DNA of 64,000 nt from DATGZH01 sp035297265 (GCA_035297265.1 DATGZH010000029.1:62001-126000); one strand, 5' to 3'; counted from the first letter of the stretch, positions 44,050-53,367 are shown. Numbers and translations: made by a program. Notes: generated by a model not told the origin, from the letters alone.

Positions 44050-45885
44050 TTATCGGACCCCCCCGGGGGGGCCGGCCGGACCGGCGACGGCCGGCCGGCG
44101 GGCCCGGCGGACGACCGAGGCCGGCGCGTCGAGCAGGCGGGACCGGAGGTATTCGCCCAGGCCCTTGGCCTGGGGGTCGGCCCGGGCCGACGAGGCCACC
44201 CCCTCGCCGAGGAGGCCCACCACCACGAAGTTCAGGGCGAGAAGGTTCGGGAGGAGGTAGCGGTGGACCGGGAGGCCCACCGCCTCCCCCACGAGCTCGG
44301 TGAAGCGCCCCGGCGTGAGCTCTTCGACCAGCCAGGCATAGGCCTCCTCGTCCCAGGTCCAGAGGCCCACGTTGGCGTTGCCCCCCTTGTCGCCCGATCG
44401 GGCGCCGCAGAGCTCGCCGAGGGCCACCCGCTCCGTCGCCCCGTCGGGGGTCGGGAGGCCGAAGGCCGGGGGCACGATCGGGGTCGCCAGCGAGGCCCCG
44501 GCGCCGGGCGGCTCGGGCACGGTCCGAAGTGACCCGTCGGGCAGGGTGACCACCTGCGCCACGAGATCAGCCGGGATGAGCGTGGGCCAGTACACGCCGA
44601 AGGCGTGGGCGTCGGTGGGGGGAGTGGTCGTGAAAGCCCCGGCGTAGCTGGCGAGGAGGAGCTCCACCACCGCCCCCGAGAACCGCCGGCCCACCTTGGC
44701 CGGGTCCCGGTCCTCGACCGTCACCCGAAGCTGGGCCGTGGCCTGCTCGTTGGTCGGCGCGTCGGGGCGGTCGCTCCGGACGAGGCGCACGTCGACCTTG
44801 TCGAACTGCGCCGGGCCGCCGAGGACCTCGAAGAGCTCGTCGGTCGCCTGGGCCGCCTTGGCTTCGATGTCGAGGCCCGTGAGCACCATGGTCATCGAGT
44901 TGCGGTACCCGCCGTCGAAGTTGATGGCCACCTTCAACCGGTCGGGTGCCGGCTCGCCCCGCACGCCGCTGACCGCCACCCGGTCCGGGCCCACCTGCTC
45001 GAGGGCGATCGTGTCGAACCGGGTCACCACGTCGGGGTTGATGTAGGCCGGCTCGGCGATCTCGTAGAGGAGCTGGGCGGTGACCGTCCCCACCGTGACG
45101 GTCCCGCCCGAGCCGGGCTGCTTCGTGATCACCGCGCTGGCGTCCGCCGCCACCTCGGCGATCGGGAAGCCGGGGCGGCGGTGGTCGGGCAGCTCGTGAG
45201 CCAGGGAGTAATTGCCCCCGGTGGCCTGGGTGCCGCACTCGAGGATGTGCCCGACCACGACCGCGCCGGCCAAGCGGTCCCAGTCGCCGGGGGACCAGCC
45301 GTGCCACCAGGCGGCCGGGCCGACGACGAGCGCGGCGTCGGTGACGCGGGGGCACACGACGACGTCGGCGCCCGCGCCGAGGGCCTCGGCGATCCCCCAG
45401 CCCCCGAGATAGGCGTTGGCCGTGAGCGGGGTCACGTGGCGATCGGCGAGCGCGTGACCCGTGTCGACGTGGAGGAAGGGGTGGCCGGTGGCCTGCAGCT
45501 CGGCCAGGCGCCCGCTCAGGTCGTCGCCCTCGATGAACGCCACCCTCGGCGAGAGGCCCAGACTGTCCCCGAGCTCGACGAGCCGCTCCGCCAGGCCCCT
45601 CGGGTTGAGCCCGCCGGCGTTCGCGACGACCCGCACGCCCCGTTCGAGGCAGAGCCCGAGGACGTCCTCCATCTGCCGCAGGAACGTGGTGGCGAAGCCG
45701 GTCGACGGGTCCCGCTGGCGGGCCTTCCACAGGAGGAGCATCGTGAGCTCGGCCAAGTAGTCGCCGGTGAGGACGTCGACGGGCACGTCGCCCTCGAGCA
45801 CCTCGCGCGCCGCGGCCAGGCGGTCGCCGTAGAAGCCCGAGCAGTTGGCGACGAAGAGTGGGCGGCGGGCCGTTGCCTCAGCCAC
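44050..45885 (-). CDS. AtuA/DUF1446 family protein (acyclic terpene utilization)
   Basis: A 611-residue cytosolic protein of the AtuA/DUF1446 family, whose members sit in terpene and acyl-CoA degradation clusters and have unclear chemistry. Marked segments are GFYGDRLAAAREVL, the run VANAGGLNPRGLAERL, GGWGIAEALGAGADVVVCPRVTD, and CGTQATGGNYSLAHELPD. The C-terminal part (about 500-600), with LGELCGARSGDKGGNANVGL, is the AtuA-specific extension. The GTG start lies 8 bp inside the carboxylase alpha gene, so the two are coupled. The operon order AtuA-carboxylase suggests handling of carboxylated isoprenoid or branched acyl-CoA. Confidence 0.85.
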   Translation of the reverse strand: MAEATARRPLFVANCSGFYGDRLAAAREVLEGDVPVDVLTGDYLAELTMLLLWKARQRDPSTGFATTFLRQMEDVLGLCLERGVRVVANAGGLNPRGLAERLVELGDSLGLSPRVAFIEGDDLSGRLAELQATGHPFLHVDTGHALADRHVTPLTANAYLGGWGIAEALGAGADVVVCPRVTDAALVVGPAAWWHGWSPGDWDRLAGAVVVGHILECGTQATGGNYSLAHELPDHRRPGFPIAEVAADASAVITKQPGSGGTVTVGTVTAQLLYEIAEPAYINPDVVTRFDTIALEQVGPDRVAVSGVRGEPAPDRLKVAINFDGGYRNSMTMVLTGLDIEAKAAQATDELFEVLGGPAQFDKVDVRLVRSDRPDAPTNEQATAQLRVTVEDRDPAKVGRRFSGAVVELLLASYAGAFTTTPPTDAHAFGVYWPTLIPADLVAQVVTLPDGSLRTVPEPPGAGASLATPIVPPAFGLPTPDGATERVALGELCGARSGDKGGNANVGLWTWDEEAYAWLVEELTPGRFTELVGEAVGLPVHRYLLPNLLALNFVVVGLLGEGVASSARADPQAKGLGEYLRSRLLDAPASVVRRARRPAVAGPAGPPGGVR

Positions 45886-47857
45886 CTTCGACCTCCTCGA
45901 GGACGACGAGGACGGCGCCTTCTTCCACCTGGTCGGCCTCGGCCACCATCACCGCCCGCACCACGCCCTCGTGGGGCGCCCGCACCTCGTGCTCCATCTT
46001 CATCGCCTCGAGCACGACGAGCGGGTCGCCGGCGCGCACGGCGTCACCCGGGGCGACGAGGACGCTCCGGATGGTCCCGGGCAGCGGGGCGTGGAGCGAG
46101 CCGTGGTCCTCCGCCACCCCCGGGAGGGGGAACCGGGCCACGGCCCGGAAGCTCGACGCGCCGAGCGGGCTGTCGACATGGACGCGCTCGTCGACGAGCT
46201 GCACCCGGAAGCGACGGGCCACCCCGTCGGTGACGAGCACCACGAGGGACGGCTCGGCCTGCTCGAGCCGCGTCCCGGCGACCGCCTCGCCGCCCACCTC
46301 GGCCACGAGACCGTCGGGCAGGAGGGCGTAGCCCACGATGAGCGCGCCCTCCCGGTCGGCCAGCACCTCGTGGGCCAGCCCGGAGCGCACGTTGCGCCAG
46401 CCGGAGGGCACGGTCCCCTGCACGGCGGCCCGCCCGCGCCGGTCGGCCTGCCGGGCGAGGGCGCCGGCCAGGGCGTGCAGCCGGCGGGTCCCGCCGGCCA
46501 CCGGGGCGACCAGCTGGTCCGGCGGGTGACGGTCCAAGAACCCGGTGTCGGCCCGGCCGGCGCGGAACTCGGCGTGCTCGAGGACGGCCACGAGGAGGTC
46601 GCGGTTGGTCGGCGGTCCGTGGAGCTCCGCCCCCCGCAGCGCCCGGGTGAGCCGGTGGATCGCCTCGTCCCGGGTCGGGGCCCAGGCCACCACCTTGCCC
46701 AGCATGGCGTCGTAGTGCGTCGTGACCGCCGACCCGGCTTCGTAGCCGGCGTCGACCCGGAGGCCGGGACCCGGGGCCACGGCGAGCCGGTCGATCACCC
46801 CGCTCGTCGGGACGAAACCGGCGGCGGCGTCCTCGGCGTAGAGCCGGGCCTCGACGGCGTGGCCATGCACGGCGGCGTCGGTGACGACCGGCGGCAGGGC
46901 CTCGCCCATCGCCACTCGCAGCTGCACCTCGACCAGGTCGAGGCCGGTCACGAGCTCGGTCACCGGGTGCTCGACCTGGAGCCTCGTGTTGACCTCGAGG
47001 AAGAAGAACCGGTCCTCCCGGTCGACCACGAACTCGACGGTGCCCGCCCCGACGTAGGCGATGGCCCGGGCCGCGGTCACCGCGGCCTCGCCCAAGCGCC
47101 GGCGGACGGCGTCGTCGAGGCCGGGCGCCGGCGCCTCCTCGATGACCTTCTGGAAGCGGCGCTGCACCGAGCAGTCCCGCTCGAAGAGGTGCACGACGTG
47201 GCCGTGGGTGTCCCCCACAACCTGCACCTCGACGTGGCGGGGGTGCTCCACGTAGCGCTCGAGGAACACCGCGCCGTCACCGAACGCCGCAGCCGCCTCC
47301 CGCCCGGCCGAGGCCACCGCCTCGGCGAGCTGGTCGGGCGCCCGCACGACCCGCATCCCCCGCCCGCCGCCGCCGAAGACCGCCTTCACGAGGAGGGGGA
47401 AGCCCACCCGGTCGGCCGCCTTGTCGAGGTCCTGGCCGGCGTGCACGGTCTCGCCAGCGAGCACGGGGACGCCGGCATCGGCCATGAGGGAGCGGGCCGC
47501 CACCTTCGAGCCCATCGCCTCGATGACCTCGGGCGACGGCCCGACGAAGCAGAGGCCGGCCTCGGCGCAGGCGCGGGCGAAGCCGGCCCGCTCGGCCAGG
47601 AACCCGTAGCCCGGGTGCACGGCGTCGGCCCCGCTCCGCCGGGCGGCCTCCACGACCCGTTCCACGTCGAGGTAGGTCTCGGTCGGCGACGCGCCCGGCA
47701 GGCGGACGGCCTCGTCGGCCAGGCGCACGTAGGGCAGGTCGGCGTCGGCGTCTGAGTGCACGGCCACGGTGGCGATGCCCATCGACCGAGCGGTGCGGAC
47801 GATGCGTGCTGCGATCTCGGCCCGGTTGGCCACGAGCAGCTTCTCGATGGTCCTCAC
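45878..47857 (-). CDS. Acyl-CoA carboxylase alpha subunit (biotin carboxylase-BCCP)
   Basis: A 659-residue subunit. The biotin carboxylase (1 to about 445) begins LLVANRAEIAARIVRTARSMGI and has the ATP loop VFGGGGRGMRVV and the bicarbonate-site run FLEVNTRLQVEHPVTE. A middle linker domain leads to the biotin carrier with EAMKME, whose Lys620 is biotinylated. It carboxylates biotin at the expense of ATP; the beta subunit transfers the group. The AtuA neighbour argues for geranyl- or 3-methylcrotonyl-type substrates, though propionyl or acetyl cannot be excluded. Confidence 0.9.
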   Translation of the reverse strand: MRTIEKLLVANRAEIAARIVRTARSMGIATVAVHSDADADLPYVRLADEAVRLPGASPTETYLDVERVVEAARRSGADAVHPGYGFLAERAGFARACAEAGLCFVGPSPEVIEAMGSKVAARSLMADAGVPVLAGETVHAGQDLDKAADRVGFPLLVKAVFGGGGRGMRVVRAPDQLAEAVASAGREAAAAFGDGAVFLERYVEHPRHVEVQVVGDTHGHVVHLFERDCSVQRRFQKVIEEAPAPGLDDAVRRRLGEAAVTAARAIAYVGAGTVEFVVDREDRFFFLEVNTRLQVEHPVTELVTGLDLVEVQLRVAMGEALPPVVTDAAVHGHAVEARLYAEDAAAGFVPTSGVIDRLAVAPGPGLRVDAGYEAGSAVTTHYDAMLGKVVAWAPTRDEAIHRLTRALRGAELHGPPTNRDLLVAVLEHAEFRAGRADTGFLDRHPPDQLVAPVAGGTRRLHALAGALARQADRRGRAAVQGTVPSGWRNVRSGLAHEVLADREGALIVGYALLPDGLVAEVGGEAVAGTRLEQAEPSLVVLVTDGVARRFRVQLVDERVHVDSPLGASSFRAVARFPLPGVAEDHGSLHAPLPGTIRSVLVAPGDAVRAGDPLVVLEAMKMEHEVRAPHEGVVRAVMVAEADQVEEGAVLVVLEEVEGG

Positions 47858-47881
47858 GATGGCGCGCTCACCGTGCCGGCC

Positions 47882-49480
47882 TCACATCCGGAAGACCCCG
47901 TAGCCGCGGCGGCCCTCCACCACGTTGGCGTGCACCGCGGACAGGGCGATGCCGAGGACCGTCCGGGTCTCCCTCGGGTCGATGATCCCGTCGTCGTACA
48001 GCTTTCCGGTCATGAAGAGGGCCCGGGACTCCCTTTCGATCTGGTCCTCGACCGCCCGGCGCCGAACGTCGTCTGCCGCTTCGTCGAACGGCTGGCCCGA
48101 GGCCGCCGCCGACTGGCGGGCCACGATCGACAGCACCCCGGCGAGCTGTTGGGGTCCCATGACCGCCACCTTGGCGTTGGGCCACGTGAAGAGGAACCGG
48201 GGGCGGTAGGCCCGGCCGCACATGCCGTAGTTCCCGGCCCCGTAGGAGGCGCCCATGATCAGGGTGAGGTGGGGCACAGTGCTGTTGGTGACGGCGTTGA
48301 TCATCTTGGCCCCGTCCTTCACGATCCCGGCCTGCTCGTAGTCGCGGCCCACCATGTAGCCCGTCGTGTTCTGGAGGAAGAGGAGCGGGGTGTCGGTCTG
48401 GTTGGCCAGGAGGATGAACTCGGTGGCCTTCTTCGACTCCTCCATGAAGAGGACGCCGCGGGCGTTGGCCAGGATGCCGATCGGGTAGCCGTGGAGCGTG
48501 GCCCAGCCGGTGACGAGGCTCGGGCCGTAGAGGGGTTTGTACTCGTCGAAGCGCGAGCCGTCGACGACCCGGGCGATCACGAGTCGCGGGTCGAACGGCA
48601 CCCGGAGGTCCGAGGAGACGATGCCGAGGAGCTCGTCGGGGTCGTAGAGCGGTGGGTCAGCCGGCTTCGACGGCCCCGGCCCAAGCTTGCGCCAGTTGAG
48701 GTCGGCCACGATCTGACGCCCGAGACGCAGGCAGTCGAGCTCGTCGACGGCGAAGTAGTCGGCCAGACCCGACACCCGGGCGTGCATCGCCGCCCCACCG
48801 AGCTCCTCGTCGTCGGCGTCCTCGCCGGTGGCCATCTTCACCAGCGGGGGGCCACCAAGGAACACCTTGGCCTGGCGGTCGACGAGCACCGAGTAGTCAC
48901 ACATCCCCGGGACGTAGGCGCCGCCGGCCGTGGAGTTGCCGAAGACGAGGGCGATCGTCGGGATGCCGAGCGCCGAGAGCTCGGTCAGGTCCCGGAAGAT
49001 CTGCCCGGCCGGGATGAAGAGGTCCGCCTGGGTCGGGAGGTCGGCCCCGCCAGACTCGACGAGGTTGACGAGCGGTAGCCGGTTGACCCGGGCGATCTCG
49101 AGGGCCCGCAGGTTCTTCCGCAAGGTGTAGGGGTTCATCGTGCCGCCGCGCACGGTCGGGTCGTGCGCGATGACCACGCACTCCACCCCCGAGATCACCC
49201 CGATGCCGGTCACGATGCTCGCCCCGACCTGGAACCCGCTCCCGTAGGCCGCGCACGGGGACAGCTCGAGGAAGGCGCTGTCCGGGTCGACGAGCAGCTC
49301 GACCCGCTCCCGGGCGAGCAGGCGGCCGCGCTCGCGGTGGCGGGTCGTGTAGCGCTCGCCGCCGCCGGCGAGGGCCAGCGCCACCTGCTCGTCGTGCTCG
49401 GCCAGCAGCTCGAGGAGCGCCTGGCGGTTGCCGAGGTAGCGCGCGTCGCCCCGCTCGACGTCGGCCTCGACGACGACCAC
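47882..49480 (-). CDS. Acyl-CoA carboxylase beta subunit (carboxyltransferase)
   Basis: A 532-residue carboxyltransferase. The acyl-CoA oxyanion region is NLVESGGADLPTQADLFIPAGQIFRDL and the carboxybiotin oxyanion region is LIMGASYGAGNYGMCGRAYRPRFLFTWPNAKVAVMG. The MCGRAY run and the 530-residue length are those of the methylcrotonyl/geranyl-CoA carboxylase branch. Propionyl-CoA carboxylase beta subunits carry other residues there. It is the first gene of a three-gene minus-strand operon and starts at a GTG, 143 bp from the divergent ABC permease gene. Confidence 0.9.
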   Translation of the reverse strand: MVVVEADVERGDARYLGNRQALLELLAEHDEQVALALAGGGERYTTRHRERGRLLARERVELLVDPDSAFLELSPCAAYGSGFQVGASIVTGIGVISGVECVVIAHDPTVRGGTMNPYTLRKNLRALEIARVNRLPLVNLVESGGADLPTQADLFIPAGQIFRDLTELSALGIPTIALVFGNSTAGGAYVPGMCDYSVLVDRQAKVFLGGPPLVKMATGEDADDEELGGAAMHARVSGLADYFAVDELDCLRLGRQIVADLNWRKLGPGPSKPADPPLYDPDELLGIVSSDLRVPFDPRLVIARVVDGSRFDEYKPLYGPSLVTGWATLHGYPIGILANARGVLFMEESKKATEFILLANQTDTPLLFLQNTTGYMVGRDYEQAGIVKDGAKMINAVTNSTVPHLTLIMGASYGAGNYGMCGRAYRPRFLFTWPNAKVAVMGPQQLAGVLSIVARQSAAASGQPFDEAADDVRRRAVEDQIERESRALFMTGKLYDDGIIDPRETRTVLGIALSAVHANVVEGRRGYGVFRM

Positions 49481-49623
49481 GCCTACGAGAACTGGGAGCT
49501 CGGCGACGGGGGGCCGTGGCGCTGGGTCATCGTCCTATCTTTCCCGACCTCGTCGTCGGTTTCCCAGTTGTTCTACGATTCCCCCCCGACCATCGGCTCT
49601 GGACGCCAACGGGAGGGGGTCAC

Positions 49624-50670
49624 GTGCTCGCAGTGACGCTCGCCGACCTCCTCTACCGGGCCCGGCAGTTCCTGATCGCCATCCTCGGCACGGGTCTCGT
49701 CTTCGGCCTCGCCCTCCTCCTCTCGGGCCTGGCCAACGGCTTCACCGTCGAGATCAACCAGACCGTCGCCGGCTTCGGGGCGGACACCTTCGTGATGGCC
49801 GGCTCCTCGGCCGGACGTATCACAGCCTTCGTCGCCTTCCCGCAGTCCGAGGTCCTCGCGGTGCGCCACGACCCGGGCGTCAGCGACGCCGCCCCGCTCC
49901 TTCTCGTGCCCTCGCTCGTGGCCCAGACCACCAAGGGCACGTCCACGGTGGTTCTCGCCGGGGTCCGAGAAGGCGCCCTCGGGGCCCCGTCGCCCATCTC
50001 GGGCCACGCCCTCGCCGGACCGGGCCAGGCGGTCGTCGACGACCGCCTGCATGTCGCGCTCAACTCGGTCATCGCGTTCGGCCACCACGCCTTCACCGTC
50101 GTCGGCCTGGTGTCCGACCGGTCCCTCCTCGGCGGCGTCCCGGTCGTCTACGTGCCGCTCGCCGACGCCCAGGCCCTGGCCGTCGGCGGCCGGCCGATCG
50201 TGACCGCGGTCCTCGCCACCGGCCGGCCCACCACCGTCCCCCCGGGGCTCCGGCCCTACACGACCGAGGAAGTCCAGGCGTCCTCGGTGCAGCAGCTCTC
50301 GGGGCCGATCAAGTCCATCAAGAACACCCAGTGGCTCATGTGGGTGGTGGCCGCCGTCATCGTGGCCGCCCTCTTGTACGTGGCCGCCCTCGAGCGCCGC
50401 CGGGACTTCGCGGTGCTGAAGGCCCTCGGCTCGTCGTCGGCCGCGCTCTTCGGGAGCCTCCTCCTCGAAGCAGTCATCGTGGCCCTCGTCGCCTCGGCCT
50501 TCGCCGAGGTGGCCTCCAACCTCCTCACGCCGATCATGAGCCAGCCCGTCGACATCCCGGGCCTGGCGTACGCCACCCTCCCCCTCATCGCCGTCGTCGT
50601 CGGTGCGCTGGCCAGCCTCGTGGCCCTGCGCCGGGCGACCGGCGCCGACCCGGCGGCGGCCTTCTCGTGA
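49624..50670 (+). CDS. FtsX-like ABC permease (MacB/LolC type)
   Basis: A 348-residue protein with an N-terminal helix (about 14-36), a large extracytoplasmic domain (about 40-230), and three C-terminal helices (about 238-340). This is the single-unit FtsX layout. The stretch DFAVLKALGSSSAALFGSLLLEAVIVALVA is the family signature. Such permeases move lipoproteins, peptides or signals without classic pore transport. The GTG has GGGAGGGGG five nt upstream. The ATPase gene follows after 22 bp and completes the transporter. Confidence 0.82.
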   Translation: MLAVTLADLLYRARQFLIAILGTGLVFGLALLLSGLANGFTVEINQTVAGFGADTFVMAGSSAGRITAFVAFPQSEVLAVRHDPGVSDAAPLLLVPSLVAQTTKGTSTVVLAGVREGALGAPSPISGHALAGPGQAVVDDRLHVALNSVIAFGHHAFTVVGLVSDRSLLGGVPVVYVPLADAQALAVGGRPIVTAVLATGRPTTVPPGLRPYTTEEVQASSVQQLSGPIKSIKNTQWLMWVVAAVIVAALLYVAALERRRDFAVLKALGSSSAALFGSLLLEAVIVALVASAFAEVASNLLTPIMSQPVDIPGLAYATLPLIAVVVGALASLVALRRATGADPAAAFS

Positions 50671-50692
50671 GCGCGCCAGGTCGAGGTGAGAG

Positions 50693-51706
50693 GTGACCGT
50701 CCTCACCGGTCCGGCCGCCGACACGGGCGCCACCCTCGACGTGCGCGACCTCACGGTCGAGTTCAACTCGGGCGGCTATCTCGTGCGCCCGCTCGAGCGC
50801 CTCGGCTTCAACGCCGGCGACGGCGAGCTCGTGGTCCTGCTCGGGCCGTCGGGCTGCGGTAAGACGACCCTCCTCTCGTGCCTGGCCGGCCTCCTCACCC
50901 CGACCTCGGGGCACATCGACTTCGGCGGCGTTGACGTGACCGGGCTCCGGGGGTCCGACCTCGGCGCCTATCGGCGGAGCACGGTGGGCGTGGTCTTCCA
51001 GGCGTTCAACCTCATCCCGAGCCTCTCGGCCCGGGGCAACGTCGTCGTGCCCCTCCGCCTGGCCGGCGTGGGCCGGACCGAAGCCAGGCAACGGGCCGAG
51101 GCCCTGCTCGAGCGGGTCGGCCTCGAGGGCCGGGCCCACCATCGTCCGGGTCAGCTGTCCGGCGGCCAGCAGCAGAGGGTGGCCATCGCCCGCGCCCTCG
51201 TCCATGACCCGCCACTCGTCGTGGCCGACGAGCCCACGGCCCACCTCGACTACATCCAGGTGGAGGGGATCCTGCGCCTCGTGCGGCAACTGGCAACCGC
51301 GGGCCGCATGGTCGTCGTGGCCACCCACGACGACCGGGTGACGAACATCGCGGACCGGGTGGTCGAGCTCACGCCGCACTTCGCCGACGCCGACCGGGCT
51401 CCGGTCGAGGTCCGCCTGGCCGAGGGCGACATGCTCTTCGAGCAGGGGGACCGGGGCGACCTCGTCTACCAGGTGACCGAGGGCCAGATGGAGATCTTCC
51501 GGGTGCTGGCCGACGGCGGCCACGAAACGCTCACCGAGGTCGGCCCGGGGCAGTACTTCGGTGAGCTCGGCCCACTCCTCAACCTGCCCCGCAGCGCCAG
51601 CGCCCGGGCGCGCCGCCCGTCGGTGCTCGTCGGCTACACGGTGCGCGAGTTCCGCAAGCTGTTCCCCCACGGGCTCGTCGCGGCGGACGAGTTGAACGCG
51701 GGCTAA
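50693..51706 (+). CDS. ABC ATPase fused to cyclic-nucleotide-binding domain
   Basis: A 337-residue protein. The first 230 residues form a LolD/MacB-type ATPase: Walker A GPSGCGKTT (51-59), Q-loop FQAFNLIPS, signature LSGGQQQRV, Walker B LVVADEPTAHLD, switch His in VATHDDRV. Residues about 235-330 are a CRP-type cyclic-nucleotide-binding beta-roll with the phosphate cassette FGEL at 289-292 and Arg-Ser at 300-301 (PRSASARAR). The cassette is intact, so cyclic nucleotide binding is plausible. This would make transport responsive to cAMP or cGMP. The TAA stop overlaps the minus-strand neighbour's stop by 3 bp. Confidence 0.85.
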   Translation: MTVLTGPAADTGATLDVRDLTVEFNSGGYLVRPLERLGFNAGDGELVVLLGPSGCGKTTLLSCLAGLLTPTSGHIDFGGVDVTGLRGSDLGAYRRSTVGVVFQAFNLIPSLSARGNVVVPLRLAGVGRTEARQRAEALLERVGLEGRAHHRPGQLSGGQQQRVAIARALVHDPPLVVADEPTAHLDYIQVEGILRLVRQLATAGRMVVVATHDDRVTNIADRVVELTPHFADADRAPVEVRLAEGDMLFEQGDRGDLVYQVTEGQMEIFRVLADGGHETLTEVGPGQYFGELGPLLNLPRSASARARRPSVLVGYTVREFRKLFPHGLVAADELNAG

Positions 51707-53208
51707 GCCGCCCTGGCGGTGGTGTAGCGGACCGCGCCGGCTGGCGGCGACGGCTGCACCGTGACGTTCCAGTCGCTGAACGTGTAGACGTACAGACCCC
51801 TGGCCGTGCCGGCGAAGGAGACCTGCAACGGCAGGTAGGGCGAGTCGTTGGAGACGGTGACCGTGGCCCGGTCGCCGACCGCGGTCGCCGGGACGAGCGG
51901 CGTGGACGTCACGTAGCCGTTCACGGTGATCATGGGCTGCGCGCTCGTGCCGATGGCCGAGAGCGGCGGCCCGAGGAGGAGCAGTCCCTGGGTGACCTCC
52001 TGGATGTTGAAGAGATAGAAGTAGGGCGTGAGCACGCCGTCGTTGCGGGTGATCTCGATCCAGGTGCCGGCGTACTTCTCGGCCCCGGTCCGGCTGAGGC
52101 CGATCGTGACGAGGCTCGCCGCGTCGCCCTGCACGTAGAGCGTCTGCCCCACGGCGACCACCTTGAAGGTGGCGCCGTTCAGCTCGATCGTCCCCGTGCC
52201 GCCGTCGATGCCGACGAAGACGTCGACCCTCGAGAGCTGGCCGGGGGCCGAGCTCGTGGCGACCACCTGGAACGAGCCCTCGGCCAGCGCTGTCTGGGAG
52301 GCGTCGGTGAGGATCTTCTGCGGGTCGTTGATGTTCTGGCTGGGTGGCGTACCGGGGGTGACGGCGGCGTTCGGCCCGCTACCCGAGTCGGAGACGGCGA
52401 GACCGATGGCGATGCCGACCACCGCGAGGATGAGGACGGCGAGGAGGGCGACGATCCGGTTCCGGCGCCTGATCCGCGGCGACTGCCCCGGTGAGTAGAC
52501 GCCGGGGGGCGGGGCGTCGCGGGTGCCGGTCAGCTTGACCCGGTAGGGCGCGTACTCGTCGGGGTTGAGGGGGGCGGGCTCCGGCGGCGGCGGGCTAGCG
52601 CTCCCCGACGAGGCCGGGGCCGACAGGCCCGGCCCGGGGGCGTCCGGTCCGGGCACCGGCGGGAGCGGCTCGAAGGTCATCGGCTCCATACGCGCCGGCG
52701 CAGGCGAAGGCGAAGGCAAAGCCAAAGGCAAAGGCAAAGGCGGCGTCGCACGGTGCACCGCGCCCGGGGCCACCCAGCCGGACGGCTCGCGTATCGGCGG
52801 CGGCATCGTGGCCGGCTGGTCGACCGGCTTGGCTTCGTTGGCCGACATGGCCAGCGCCGCGGCCGCGGCCTCCGCCGCCGCCGCCAGCTCGGCCCCGCCC
52901 CGGGGTGCCGGACCCTCGTCCTCGTCGTCGGCCCAGGCCGGCCGGGTGGGCAGGGATGGGGGCGGAGGAGCGGTGTCGCTCGGGGGGGCCGGGAGCACCG
53001 GGGGCGGGGCGGCGAGGGTTGGCGCGGCCGGGGTTGGTCGGGGGCCGCCGTTCGTGCCGCTCGGGAGCGGGGTCTCGGGGACACTGGCCCCGGTGGCCCC
53101 GTCGGCGTCGGTGGGGGTTACGGCGCGCGAAGGCGGCTGCATCTCGGGTGGGTACCACTTGCCGTCGGAGGCGACCCACCAGCCCGCACCCTGTGCCACG
53201 TCGCTCAA
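51703..53208 (-). CDS. WYPPE-tagged membrane protein with LppX/LprG-like domain
   Basis: A 501-residue protein starting at TTG with AGGAGGT 5 nt upstream. It opens with a GWWVASDGKWYPPE tag (about 9-22). A long low-complexity Pro/Ala/Ser cytoplasmic region (about 25-270) follows and includes a hexanucleotide-repeat PLPLPLAL stretch. One membrane helix (about 285-310) leads to an extracytoplasmic domain (about 325-495). Its strands SFQVVATSSAPGQLSRVDVFVGIDGG and AGTWIEITRNDG recall LppX/LprAFG lipid-binding domains; that match is tentative. The tag is shared with the protein at 23.7 kb. Confidence 0.6.
   Translation of the reverse strand: MSDVAQGAGWWVASDGKWYPPEMQPPSRAVTPTDADGATGASVPETPLPSGTNGGPRPTPAAPTLAAPPPVLPAPPSDTAPPPPSLPTRPAWADDEDEGPAPRGGAELAAAAEAAAAALAMSANEAKPVDQPATMPPPIREPSGWVAPGAVHRATPPLPLPLALPSPSPAPARMEPMTFEPLPPVPGPDAPGPGLSAPASSGSASPPPPEPAPLNPDEYAPYRVKLTGTRDAPPPGVYSPGQSPRIRRRNRIVALLAVLILAVVGIAIGLAVSDSGSGPNAAVTPGTPPSQNINDPQKILTDASQTALAEGSFQVVATSSAPGQLSRVDVFVGIDGGTGTIELNGATFKVVAVGQTLYVQGDAASLVTIGLSRTGAEKYAGTWIEITRNDGVLTPYFYLFNIQEVTQGLLLLGPPLSAIGTSAQPMITVNGYVTSTPLVPATAVGDRATVTVSNDSPYLPLQVSFAGTARGLYVYTFSDWNVTVQPSPPAGAVRYTTARAA
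52703..52738. repeat. Hexanucleotide repeat (GGCRAA), six units
   Basis: Six tandem 6-bp units, five of the form GGCAAA or GGCGAA and one GCCAAA. On the coding strand it specifies alternating Leu/Ser and Pro in the disordered region of the WYPPE-tagged protein. The length is a multiple of three, so changes in unit number would keep the frame. Confidence 0.75.
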
Positions 53209-53361
53209 TCGAGACCTCCTGGCGGCCGGCGCGCATCCCACCCCGGCCCCGCCTCTCGCCGCGACCTGCGGAAATCCTAGCCCCACCCACCCCGCGAACC
53301 CGGTGCGCCCGGGCCGAGGTGCCTGGTGCACGGCCCCTTCGGGGGCCCAGCTGCGGCTCGT

Positions 53362-53367
53362 TAGAGT
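53362..53367 (+). promoter_or_regulatory. -10 box upstream of the catabolic island
   Basis: TAGAGT is followed by 6 nt and a GTG at 53374. It is the best promoter candidate for the glycosidase operon, giving a leader of about 47 nt before the main ATG. Confidence 0.45.

Noticed and set aside
44020..44095. GGCCGGCC palindromes as a regulatory or attachment site
   Set aside because: Short GC palindromes are expected often at this base composition. There is no second copy or gene context to support a site.
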